Part shown: positions 7,228 through 13,475 of the stretch, in pieces
Layout: every line of letters starts with the position of its first letter
How positions within the stretch are numbered: position 1 is the first letter of the stretch
DNA from: Candidatus Omnitrophota bacterium
Lineage (GTDB): Bacteria; Verrucomicrobiota; Verrucomicrobiia; Limisphaerales; UBA1319
Direction of reading: 5' to 3'
DNA length: 13,475 bases
Assembly: GCA_023473405.1 (NCBI GenBank)
Contig: JAMCZD010000295.1
Span: 1 to 13,475, forward strand
The notes under the pieces: model-generated
What the model saw: only the letters and a program-made list of their open reading frames with translations
What the model was told of the DNA's origin: nothing
The model's database searches: none
Position numbers and translations under genes: made by a program

Positions 7228-10200
7228 ACCTGTCCTTTCATCCTGTTCCAAATCCAGTTGACACCCATCAACAGGAGCCCCAGCGCGAACACCGCCACCG
7301 TTCCGCCAACAAACCAAATTGGACGAACCCCCGGATTCACGATCTCTGCCCGGTTAACGCCGTTCAATTTCATGATGTATGCCTCGATGTTGGCGATCTC
7401 CTGTTGGGTAAGCGCCCGTGTAGAGCCGAAAGCCGGCATCCGTAGGGCCGGCGATGGCCCGGCCGGCCTGGCCCCATGCTGGATGAACGGGTCTATGTTC
7501 TCGGCGAACTTGAGCGGGTCCTCGCTGAACAGCAAACGCGCTATCGGCGCCAATGGCGGCACCTGTCCGGACGTTGAACCTGGATTGGGTATCCCCCCTT
7601 GGGCATCCTTTCCGTGACACTTCGCGCAATCACTATCAAACAGGATTTCCCCGTGCGGCGGACTCCCGATCATTTTGACGGCGGCGCCCGGCGGCCCTTG
7701 TTTGCCCATGGGCGGCAGAGTCGAAACCGTGGCGGCAGGAGGAGCGGCAGCCGGTTGCGTTATCTTCACAGCCGCCTCGAGCGCAGCCTTGCCTTTCGAT
7801 GGCGCCAGCAGGAAGTCAGCCAGGTCATCGAGTTGCTGCGTGCTGAGGCTTTTGTGCGCATACATGATGGTGATTGGATTATGGTTGGTTGGATTCTGTA
7901 TCTGCGCGACAAGCCATTCCCGCGTCCGTCCCGCCTCCGCCTCATGAGATAGATCGGGACCCAGTTGACCCCCGATCCCTTCGATGGTGTGGCATACGAT
8001 ACAATGTGCCGAATTAAAAAGTTGCGCTCCTTCCTGGATGCCAGCCGCCTGGGCGCTGGCGGGCGGAACGGAACTCTTGGCAGGCGGAGTTTCGGGGGGG
8101 CGCTTTGGTTGCGATCCTGAAGGATTGAAAAGGTAATCGATCAATGCGTTTAACTGCTGGTCGGTTAAGGCATGGTTCGCCGGCATGATCGAGGTGGGAT
8201 AATGCGAAGTCGGATTCCGTATCTGCGTGATGATCCATTCACGCGTCAGACCCAGCTTGGCTACATGATCGAGACTCGGCCCCAACGTGCCGCCTTTGCC
8301 TTCGATGGTGTGGCAGGCAATACATCGAGCGGAAGTGAAGAGACGCCGGCCTTCCTCGATGTTCATCGATGGCACGCTGGCGGACGGAACCGAAACTCGA
8401 GCGGTGATGTTCGACTCGGCCGGCGGCGCGGAAACCGGCGGTTTCGCAACCTCGATCACGTTGGTTTTCAGCTTGGCTTGCGGAACCACGGCTGATGGCG
8501 CGGTCACATTTGTAACCGACGGTGCCGGGACCGAGGCTGGAGCCGGCGACGGAGCGGGGATCGGGACCGGCGTGGGAGTTGGAGCTGGGACCGCCGAGGA
8601 TGCCGGTGCCGGTGCTCTGGCTGGTGCCGGAGGCCCAATTTCAGGGATGGTTGGCGGCTGTTTTGAAATGAGCCTGGCAGGACTCGGCGCCAGGGTGCGA
8701 ATGTAATTCAATACCTCCCACCGTTCTTTATCCGTCAATAACGTCTTGAATGCCGGCATGGCTTGGCGGCCTTGCGTGATGATTTCAAACATGGCACCAT
8801 CGGCATACTCAGCCATTATCGGCAAAGCCAAATTGGCTGCCGGCTCCGTCAGAGCGATCGAAGCCGGTCCATTACCCACACCGGTTGGACCGTGACAGGG
8901 CTGGCATTCGCCCACATAAATTCTCTTGCCAACAGCAAGGGATTGTGCATCCGACGGAACCGGATTCGTCGGTTGCCCGGGGATGATCTCCGCCACCAGG
9001 GTGGGAATTTGCGTCGAGGGCACCGGGGTTTTTGAAGGACCGAAAACAGTCGGAGGCTGACTGGCTCCGGCGAGAGAAGGATGCAGCAGAAAATCCACCA
9101 GGTCGTTGACCTGCTCCTTGGTCAGGTCCGTATGCGCCGGCATAATCGTAGCCGGGTTATGGCTGGCCGGGTCAACTATCTGGGTACTGAGCCACTGGCG
9201 CGTATGGCCCATCTGGGCCTCGTGAGTCAGATTTGGTCCCAGTGTGCCGCCCTGGCCTTCCATGGTGTGACAGGCGTTGCAGCGTTCCGTGGCGAACAGC
9301 CTCTTCCCATCCCGGACATTGGCGGCAAGGACCGTTGCCATCGGAATCGGCGCCGCCGGTTTCACGGAGGCGGTATCCGCCGCCGCCATTGAAGGCATGG
9401 GCTCCGGTCGAGCGGCGGGTGCCTCGACTGCGGTTCTCGGCGTTGCCGGCGGATCGACAGGGGATGCCCCCGATACTTCCGCGAAACCCGCCATCGGGAC
9501 GAGACTGGCCAACAGGAGGACCGGGCGTGCTTTGCTAACCGCCTTGCTCGCGCCCGCTATCGCTCCCGGGTTGCTGTAATAGCCGATAATCGTCAGGGCC
9601 AGGATGACCCCCACAAACAGCAATCCGGCTAACATGGCAATTGGGCGTTTGAACGGATTCGCCTCCGGGTTGCGATCAATGAATGGCACCGCGAAAAGCA
9701 GCACGACCAGCAAAAGAGGTATCGCCACCGTCCCTACCCGCTCCCATGGTCCCTTGAACGCCTTGAGCGCCTCATACAAAAAGAGGAAATTCCACTCCGG
9801 TTTGGGAGCGTAGGAATTATCCAGCGGATCAGCCGGACCGGTGATCGGCGCCGGAACAAGGGCGCTCAGGCAGACTAATCCAACCGTGAGGAGGCAGACC
9901 ACCATCAAGTCTTTGAAGGTCTGGTCGGGCCAGAACCAACCGGTTCTTTGACGCTTTGCCGGGTTCCATGGTCCCACGCTGCCAAACTGCCGAAAGGCCA
10001 CCAGGTGAACGACAATCAAGAACACGGTAAGGCCCGGCAAGATCGCCACGTGAACAAAAAATGCGCGGGAGAGCGTCAGTTGATCCATCGTCGCTCCCCC
10101 GCGCATCAGCAACTTCAGGAAGGTGCCAATGAACGGCACCGTTCCCGCCATGCTGGTTCCCACCTCCCCTGCCCAGTAACCCAAGGTATCCCACGGCAGG

Positions 10201-10631
10201 ATCGCCCCGGTAAAAATGAACGCCGCCCCCAACAGCAGCAACACCACCCCCGCCAGCCAGGTCAACTGGCGCGGTTGCTTATAGGCCGCCCAAATATACA
10301 CCCGCGCCAAGTGAAGCCCCATCACCACAATGAACCCCTGGGCCGCCCAATAGTGTAATCCATGAATCAACCAGCCCAGGGGCACATGCAAACGCAGGAA
10401 CATCACGCTGTCGTAGGCATGATCAACCGTCGGCACATAATACAACAACTGCCATACCCCGGTAACCACCAGCACCCCAAACAAAAACAACGTCGCACTT
10501 CCCAGCACATAGGCGAAGCTGGCACCGCCGGGTATCTCTTCAACTGTCCCCCAACGCACCACCGCCTTCAGCGGCCACCGGTCCTCGATCCATTGGCTGA
10601 TCCGATTCTGTTTCTTGTCGGTCGCGTTCAT
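7224..10631 (-). CDS. Fused cytochrome b (b6/subunit IV-like) - penta-haem cytochrome c protein of a Rieske/cytochrome b complex
   Basis: A predicted 1135-residue quinol-oxidising subunit, starting at ATG 10631, 10 bp after the Rieske stop codon; sequence further upstream shadows Rieske. Residues 1-215 are b6-like: haem b ligands H93/H107 in helix B and H194/H209 in helix D (15-residue spacing as in b6), plus LPWDTLGYWA. Val42 aligns with the Cys that binds haem ci in b6f, so that haem is probably absent. Residues 216-352 match subunit IV, with PEWN (278-281) at the Qo site. Five CxxCH sites follow at 451, 576, 770, 877 and 1002. Candidate Met ligands are M497, M625, M816, M923 and M1065. Pro/Ala-rich linkers separate them (longest 659-750). 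Residues 1105-1128 are a C-terminal TM anchor. Haem domains 1, 3 and 4 are copies of one another. Known relatives split these modules: Bacillus QcrB plus QcrC, the latter subunit IV fused to one cytochrome c. Confidence 0.93.
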   Translation of the reverse strand: MNATDKKQNRISQWIEDRWPLKAVVRWGTVEEIPGGASFAYVLGSATLFLFGVLVVTGVWQLLYYVPTVDHAYDSVMFLRLHVPLGWLIHGLHYWAAQGFIVVMGLHLARVYIWAAYKQPRQLTWLAGVVLLLLGAAFIFTGAILPWDTLGYWAGEVGTSMAGTVPFIGTFLKLLMRGGATMDQLTLSRAFFVHVAILPGLTVFLIVVHLVAFRQFGSVGPWNPAKRQRTGWFWPDQTFKDLMVVCLLTVGLVCLSALVPAPITGPADPLDNSYAPKPEWNFLFLYEALKAFKGPWERVGTVAIPLLLVVLLFAVPFIDRNPEANPFKRPIAMLAGLLFVGVILALTIIGYYSNPGAIAGASKAVSKARPVLLLASLVPMAGFAEVSGASPVDPPATPRTAVEAPAARPEPMPSMAAADTASVKPAAPIPMATVLAANVRDGKRLFATERCNACHTMEGQGGTLGPNLTHEAQMGHTRQWLSTQIVDPASHNPATIMPAHTDLTKEQVNDLVDFLLHPSLAGASQPPTVFGPSKTPVPSTQIPTLVAEIIPGQPTNPVPSDAQSLAVGKRIYVGECQPCHGPTGVGNGPASIALTEPAANLALPIMAEYADGAMFEIITQGRQAMPAFKTLLTDKERWEVLNYIRTLAPSPARLISKQPPTIPEIGPPAPARAPAPASSAVPAPTPTPVPIPAPSPAPASVPAPSVTNVTAPSAVVPQAKLKTNVIEVAKPPVSAPPAESNITARVSVPSASVPSMNIEEGRRLFTSARCIACHTIEGKGGTLGPSLDHVAKLGLTREWIITQIRNPTSHYPTSIMPANHALTDQQLNALIDYLFNPSGSQPKRPPETPPAKSSVPPASAQAAGIQEGAQLFNSAHCIVCHTIEGIGGQLGPDLSHEAEAGRTREWLVAQIQNPTNHNPITIMYAHKSLSTQQLDDLADFLLAPSKGKAALEAAVKITQPAAAPPAATVSTLPPMGKQGPPGAAVKMIGSPPHGEILFDSDCAKCHGKDAQGGIPNPGSTSGQVPPLAPIARLLFSEDPLKFAENIDPFIQHGARPAGPSPALRMPAFGSTRALTQQEIANIEAYIMKLNGVNRAEIVNPGVRPIWFVGGTVAVFALGLLLMGVNWIWNRMKGQV
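7233..7238 (-). promoter_or_regulatory. Shine-Dalgarno (AAAGGA) for the porin, inside the cytochrome fusion gene
   Basis: It lies five bases before the porin ATG (7227-7225), within the last codons of the upstream gene. This allows reinitiation at the overlapping ATGA. Confidence 0.6.
7797..8033 (-). repeat. Internal cytochrome c repeat, copy 3 (fourth haem domain)
   Basis: Codons 867-945 of the fusion protein. It shares the pattern CxxCHTIEGxGG-LGPxL-TREW-QIxNPTxH-IM-AH-Qx(L)-DFL-PS with the copies at 8118-8354 and 9072-9311. Here the distal motif is IMYAH rather than IMPAH or IMPAN. Confidence 0.85.
8118..8354 (-). repeat. Internal cytochrome c repeat, copy 2 (third haem domain)
   Basis: Codons 760-838. 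CIACHTIEGKGGTLGPSL and NPTSHYPTSIMPANHALT match the other two copies almost residue for residue, implying tandem duplication within the gene. Confidence 0.85.
8517..8633 (-). repeat. Low-complexity Pro/Ala/Ser/Thr linker coding region
   Basis: Codons 667-705 encode repeated PAP, PTP and PSP steps, a flexible extended spacer between haem domains 2 and 3. On the DNA this is a run of degenerate GGA/GCC/GGG triplets. Confidence 0.8.
9072..9311 (-). repeat. Internal cytochrome c repeat, copy 1 (first haem domain)
   Basis: Codons 441-520. CNACHTMEGQGGTLGPNL and DPASHNPATIMPAHTDLT correspond to the copies at 8118-8354 and 7797-8033. Haem domain 2 (near codon 576) and domain 5 (near codon 1002) are of other types. 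Confidence 0.85.
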
Positions 10632-10641
10632 TTTGTTATAT

Positions 10642-11175
10642 TCAAATGCGGACTTTTTCGGCAATGCCCGGCTCGAAGCGTTCCCACTCGACGTAGAGCG
10701 TTCCGCCCTCGATCTTGTATGACAATGTGTCCAGTGGACGCGGTGACGGCCCTCCCAATACCTTTCCGGTAACCGAAAAAACACTCCCATGACACGGGCA
10801 TATAAATTCTTGCATCTTGGAATGCCAGTTGTAGCGGCATCCCATGTGCGGACAAATCGGTGAAAAAACGGTCGCCTTGACCGGCGAATGCTTGATCACC
10901 CAAACATCCTCGACTACGTCTTGGCGTAGATAAGCATCCGTCTTGACGTAATCGAAGCTCAGCTCGATCGGTTGCCCCTCGGGCGCCGCCGTAAACCCGG
11001 GCGTCTTCGAGAAGGCCAAAGGACTCTTCCGATAGATGGACCCGACCAAAGCGGCCACCAGCGGGTAGCCGAACACGGCCGCCAGTGGAACCGACAGAAT
11101 CCCCACCGCCCGCTTGAGGAACCGGCGGCGTTGCATATCTTCGGGGTCGATGGAATGGTGGATGGAATCGTTCAT
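10642..11175 (-). CDS. Rieske 2Fe-2S protein of the cytochrome b complex
   Basis: This subunit takes the first electron from quinol at the Qo site and passes it toward cytochrome c. Length is 177 residues. A Tat-type signal/anchor is visible: RRRFLKRA at 16-23, followed by a hydrophobic stretch to about residue 46. The cluster-binding boxes are CPHMGC (108-113) and CPCHGS (126-131), giving ligands C108, H110, C126 and H129 and the disulphide pair C113-C128. GGPSPRPLDTL (141-151) is the usual Pro loop. It lies 40 bp after the DUF1634 gene with only a weak ribosome-binding site, and 10 bp before the fused cytochrome b/c gene, its obvious partner. The size and the unsplit b6f/bc1-type Rieske fold are ordinary. 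Confidence 0.95.
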   Translation of the reverse strand: MNDSIHHSIDPEDMQRRRFLKRAVGILSVPLAAVFGYPLVAALVGSIYRKSPLAFSKTPGFTAAPEGQPIELSFDYVKTDAYLRQDVVEDVWVIKHSPVKATVFSPICPHMGCRYNWHSKMQEFICPCHGSVFSVTGKVLGGPSPRPLDTLSYKIEGGTLYVEWERFEPGIAEKVRI

Positions 11176-11215
11176 GGTGTTATCTGGTTATCCTGTTTTA
11201 GCAATTTAATACTTT

Positions 11216-11605
11216 TCACAAATAAGCCCCAACCAGGCTGTAGATCAGGACGCTCAACACAATAAGCGCCACCACCACGTAGGTCCCATCCCGCTGCCAC
11301 CCAAAAGCCGCCACAGCGAATGCAACCCGCGCCACCGGTGTCGCTATCAAAAACAGCAGGCCAAGCTGGATCAGGCCACGCCGGTTCAGCTCGACTGCGG
11401 CCTTCAGAATATCGGTTACATGGCGCAACTGAGCCGGCTCACCCCGAAATATCTGGTATTCGGGTTTCTGGTTTCCGTACCTGGCCAGGAACAACACCCC
11501 GCCGGTTAACACCACTATTGCGGCGATAACCACGCCCGTCCGCAGCAGGTTCCCGAACATCCGTTCGAGATCTTGCTCGCTGGCGGGAGGTCGTTTTTCC
11601 TTCAT
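11216..11605 (-). CDS. DUF1634 family membrane protein
   Basis: A 129-residue protein with three predicted membrane helices (about residues 21-41, 77-95 and 106-128). Recognisable family features are LLRTGVVIAAIVVLTGGVLF near the start, EYQIFRGEP, and LIQLGLLFLIATPVARVAFAVAAF, with YVVVALIVLSVL at the end. Start ATG 11605 is set by GGAGG seven bases upstream. It begins one base after the exporter stop codon, so the two are translationally linked. DUF1634 genes are commonly found next to TauE/SafE genes, as here, and a joint transport role is inferred from that. No catalytic or cofactor residues are apparent. Confidence 0.88.
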   Translation of the reverse strand: MKEKRPPASEQDLERMFGNLLRTGVVIAAIVVLTGGVLFLARYGNQKPEYQIFRGEPAQLRHVTDILKAAVELNRRGLIQLGLLFLIATPVARVAFAVAAFGWQRDGTYVVVALIVLSVLIYSLVGAYL

Positions 11606-11606
11606 C

Positions 11607-12443
11607 TCAAATCCTCCCGGTGAATCCGTTGTAGAGCATCTCGGCCGCCAAAACAAAAATCACCAATGCAAATATTCGCCGAAGAACGACGGACCGGATC
11701 CGCATCAGCAGCCGCGCCCCCAACAACGAACCGGCCAACACCCCGAGCATCACCGGCATCGCCAGAGCGGGATCGATATAACCGCGGTTCAAATACACCC
11801 CCGCGCTCGCCGCCGCCGTCACGCCGATCATGAAATTGCTGGTCGTCGTCGATACCTTGAACGGGACACGCATCACGTCATCCATCGCCACCACCTTGGC
11901 CGCACCCGAACCGATCCCCAGCAGACCCGACAGCGTCCCCGCCACGAACATCATGCTGAAACCATACGGCACGGCATGCACGTGGTAGGGATGCGGCCCT
12001 TGCCGGGATGGATAACTCGAATCCAGCTCCAGCCATTCAGCCAGGCGCTCGGCACGATCGACTCCCAATTGCTCACGATGCGGTCGGCCGGATAAATAGG
12101 CCGAGTAGACAAGCACCAGCCCAAAAATGACGGTCACCGCCGAGGTGGATATTTTGGCGGCAATAAAGGCGCCGAAGAGGGCCCCAAAGGTCGTCGCAAT
12201 CTCGAGAAACATCCCAATCCGCAAGTTGGTGTAGCCTTCCTTCACATAAGCCGAGGCCGCCCCCGAGGAAGTGGCGATCACCGATACCAGCGACGCTCCA
12301 ATCGCATACCGCACGTCCACTCCAAACAGGATCGCCAATACCGGCACAATCACCACCCCTCCACCCAGCCCGGTCAACGAGCCAAGCAAACCTGCCCCCA
12401 CGGAGACCGCCCCGATGGCTAGATCGAATTGAAGCATGTTCAT
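11607..12443 (-). CDS. TauE/SafE-family membrane exporter (sulfite/organosulfonate-type anion exporter)
   Basis: A 278-residue inner-membrane protein. It shows the two inverted family repeats: GSLTGLGGGVVIVPVLAILF near the N-terminus, and GTLSGLLGIGSGAAKVVAMD with the following VSTTTSNFMIGVTAA in the second half. About seven to eight hydrophobic segments are visible. They are split by a polar His/Tyr/Pro-rich loop (about residues 115-160) rich in charged residues. The chosen start is ATG 12443 (MNMLQFDLA); an ATG two codons later has GGGA at better spacing. The longer frame to 12518 adds a charged, non-conserved leader. The family is known for exporting sulfite, sulfoacetate or similar anions, but many members are uncharacterised. 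Gene order with DUF1634 and a quinol-cytochrome c reductase invites a sulfur link, which is inference only. Confidence 0.9.
   Translation of the reverse strand: MNMLQFDLAIGAVSVGAGLLGSLTGLGGGVVIVPVLAILFGVDVRYAIGASLVSVIATSSGAASAYVKEGYTNLRIGMFLEIATTFGALFGAFIAAKISTSAVTVIFGLVLVYSAYLSGRPHREQLGVDRAERLAEWLELDSSYPSRQGPHPYHVHAVPYGFSMMFVAGTLSGLLGIGSGAAKVVAMDDVMRVPFKVSTTTSNFMIGVTAAASAGVYLNRGYIDPALAMPVMLGVLAGSLLGARLLMRIRSVVLRRIFALVIFVLAAEMLYNGFTGRI
11613..11617 (-). promoter_or_regulatory. Shine-Dalgarno (GGAGG) for the DUF1634 gene
   Basis: Seven bases before ATG 11605-11603, within the last codons of the exporter gene. It decides against the longer frame to 11656. Confidence 0.75.
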
Positions 12444-12470
12444 GTCCCGTTTCCATCCACTGTGCGACCG

Positions 12471-12499
12471 TGTATAAAACAATCTCCCGGGTCGCCCAA
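12471..12499 (-). promoter_or_regulatory. Possible sigma70-type promoter for the exporter-Rieske-cytochrome block
   Basis: On the minus strand, TTGGGC (12499-12494) and TATACA (12476-12471) are separated by 17 bp and lie just upstream of the exporter start at 12443, leaving a short leader. The boxes match the consensus only partly (3/6 and 4/6), so this is a weak candidate picked for its spacing and position. Confidence 0.22.
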
Positions 12500-12550
12500 A
12501 CAGCCAAAGCCGCTGCACCAGGAACGGTCCGCATCACATCTCTATCGGAG

Positions 12551-12569
12551 CGCGGATGCCCCATCCGCG
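12551..12569. repeat. Perfect 8-bp inverted repeat between kch and the exporter
   Basis: CGCGGATG-CCC-CATCCGCG starts 29 bp past the channel stop codon. No T-run follows on the minus strand, so it does not look like a standard intrinsic terminator. It may attenuate read-through or be a dispersed hairpin repeat like those at 2648-3003. Confidence 0.6.
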
Positions 12570-12597
12570 TGTCCCGCGGTTTCATTACCAACGTTTC

Positions 12598-13398
12598 TCA
12601 TGTCTTCTCCGGCCGGCCTTCAAGCAGGTCCTGGAACTGCGGTGAAATCTGGCCGCCTTCGACCAGATCAGCCAGCAGCCGGCTCCCGACCGCCGCGGGC
12701 GAAAAGACCAAATCGGCTCGAGCCAGCTTCAGCCGCCGGATCGAGAGCGCCGAACTGGCCACGGCCAGCAGGCGCACATTCGGATTCAGGTCCTTGGCGA
12801 CGAGGGCAATGAACGCATTGTCACCGTCATCTTCACGCGCGGCGATTACCATGCGGGCCTGCTGGATACCGGCTTCTCTCAGCACCGCATCATCGGTGGC
12901 GTCGCCTTCGACGATTTGATGTTCCACCGTGGCGAAGTCGGACTTCGAGGTTACAACTTGAACAAAAGGCACCCCGCGATACTCGAGCTCTTTGGCCGTG
13001 TTCCGCGCAATAGCACCTTCGCCTACCAGGATGACGTGGTCTTTAGGTGTCATGTTCTTCTCCCTCGGATTGAAGATGCGATCGAGTTCGCCTGAAATCT
13101 TGGGGCCGAGTGCCGAGGCAATCGCGCTGGCAAAAACCCCCAAACCGATTATCAGGAGCGACACCACGAACCAGCGGGTCTCGGCCGTAACTGGAACAAT
13201 GTCTCCATACCCAACGGTCGAGAGCGTGATGATTGTAAAGTAGAACGCCATTCCCAGATCGTGAATCGGCGGATGGAACCCGTTGCCAAGAAGATAACTG
13301 CCAAACATGCCGTAGGCGAAGATGGCGAAGATGCTGCTCAAGGAGAACAGCAGGCTGGCCAAGGCAGTCCGGCGCGTGAAGTGGGCCTTCTCGACCAT
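12598..13398 (-). CDS. kch: Kch-like potassium channel with C-terminal RCK (TrkA-N) domain
   Basis: An inner-membrane K+ channel subunit. From ATG 13398 (AGGTGG four bases upstream) it has 266 residues. TM helix about 12-37; pore helix and selectivity filter TLSTVGYGD (58-66), followed by IVPVTAETR; inner helix about 76-98. Then comes a Rossmann RCK domain beginning DHVILVGEGAIA (120-131), with EGDATDDAVLREAGI and DNAFIALVAKDLNP. The segment from GFHPPIHDL through the filter to LGPKI closely resembles E. coli Kch from memory, including the RCK features. E. coli Kch carries four additional N-terminal helices; here an in-frame stop lies at 13470-13468. An alternative GTG start at 13446 would add a short hydrophobic stretch (LSLGLQALLLGGL). 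The 154-bp gap and hairpin downstream suggest it is not part of the respiratory block. Confidence 0.9.
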   Translation of the reverse strand: MVEKAHFTRRTALASLLFSLSSIFAIFAYGMFGSYLLGNGFHPPIHDLGMAFYFTIITLSTVGYGDIVPVTAETRWFVVSLLIIGLGVFASAIASALGPKISGELDRIFNPREKNMTPKDHVILVGEGAIARNTAKELEYRGVPFVQVVTSKSDFATVEHQIVEGDATDDAVLREAGIQQARMVIAAREDDGDNAFIALVAKDLNPNVRLLAVASSALSIRRLKLARADLVFSPAAVGSRLLADLVEGGQISPQFQDLLEGRPEKT

Positions 13399-13475
13399 CA
13401 ATCCACCTAGCAGTAATGCCTGAAGCCCCAGACTCAATCCCCACACCCCTCGCGCTTGTGGGTGTCCTCAATCTT

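Noticed and set aside
10632..10790. 53-codon N-terminal extension of the cytochrome b/c fusion
   Set aside because: It overlaps the conserved Rieske C-terminus in another frame. The usual b6-type N-terminus begins after ATG 10631.
12551..12569. Rho-independent terminator of kch
   Set aside because: The stem is perfect but short and lacks a following T-run on the minus strand, so it is listed as a hairpin repeat instead.
13437..13475. C-terminal end of an upstream gene (KIEDTHKREGCGD then stop)
   Set aside because: Only 13 codons are visible at the window edge with no recognisable feature, so it cannot be told apart from a random open frame.

Overview
All eleven genes in this 13.5 kb window lie on the minus strand, so transcription runs from high to low coordinates. 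The DNA is moderately GC-rich and looks like a Gram-negative chromosome: it has an RND efflux pump, an outer-membrane porin, two lipoprotein signal peptides and a Tat-type Rieske protein. The roughly 350-bp array of degenerate hairpin repeats (2648-3003) and the isolated hairpin at 12551-12569 resemble intergenic repeats I associate with Verrucomicrobiota (Pedosphaera/Limisphaerales-type genomes). That placement is an inference from memory and was not tested.

Layout in order of transcription: a Kch-like K+ channel with an RCK domain (13398-12598); a 154-bp gap holding a perfect hairpin and a possible weak promoter; then a tightly packed run of TauE/SafE-type exporter (12443-11607), DUF1634 membrane protein (11605-11216), Rieske Fe-S protein (11175-10642), a very large fused cytochrome b/penta-haem cytochrome c protein (10631-7224), a coiled-coil outer-membrane porin (7227-5878), a small mono-haem cytochrome c lipoprotein (5866-5543) and phosphoglucomutase (5546-3858). 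After a 114-bp gap comes a CPBP-family membrane protease (3743-3030). The hairpin-repeat array follows, then an RND-pump adaptor (2634-1414) and the first 469 codons of its RND transporter (1407-1, cut by the window edge).

The centre of interest is the respiratory block at 12443-5543. Rieske and cytochrome b are the core of a quinol:cytochrome c oxidoreductase. Here the b6-like half, the subunit-IV-like half and five class-I-like cytochrome c domains form one predicted 1135-residue polypeptide with a C-terminal membrane anchor. Three of the five haem domains are clear copies of each other. The next two genes encode a porin whose start codon overlaps the stop of the fusion gene, and a lipoprotein cytochrome c. 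This suggests an electron path from the quinol pool through tethered periplasmic haems toward another periplasmic or outer-membrane partner. The TauE/SafE-DUF1634 pair at the head of the block hints at, but does not prove, a link to organosulfur or sulfite chemistry. Phosphoglucomutase is a housekeeping enzyme that overlaps the cytochrome gene by ATGA. The CPBP protease and RND pump appear to be separate units.

No rRNA, tRNA, CRISPR array, transposase or origin was seen.
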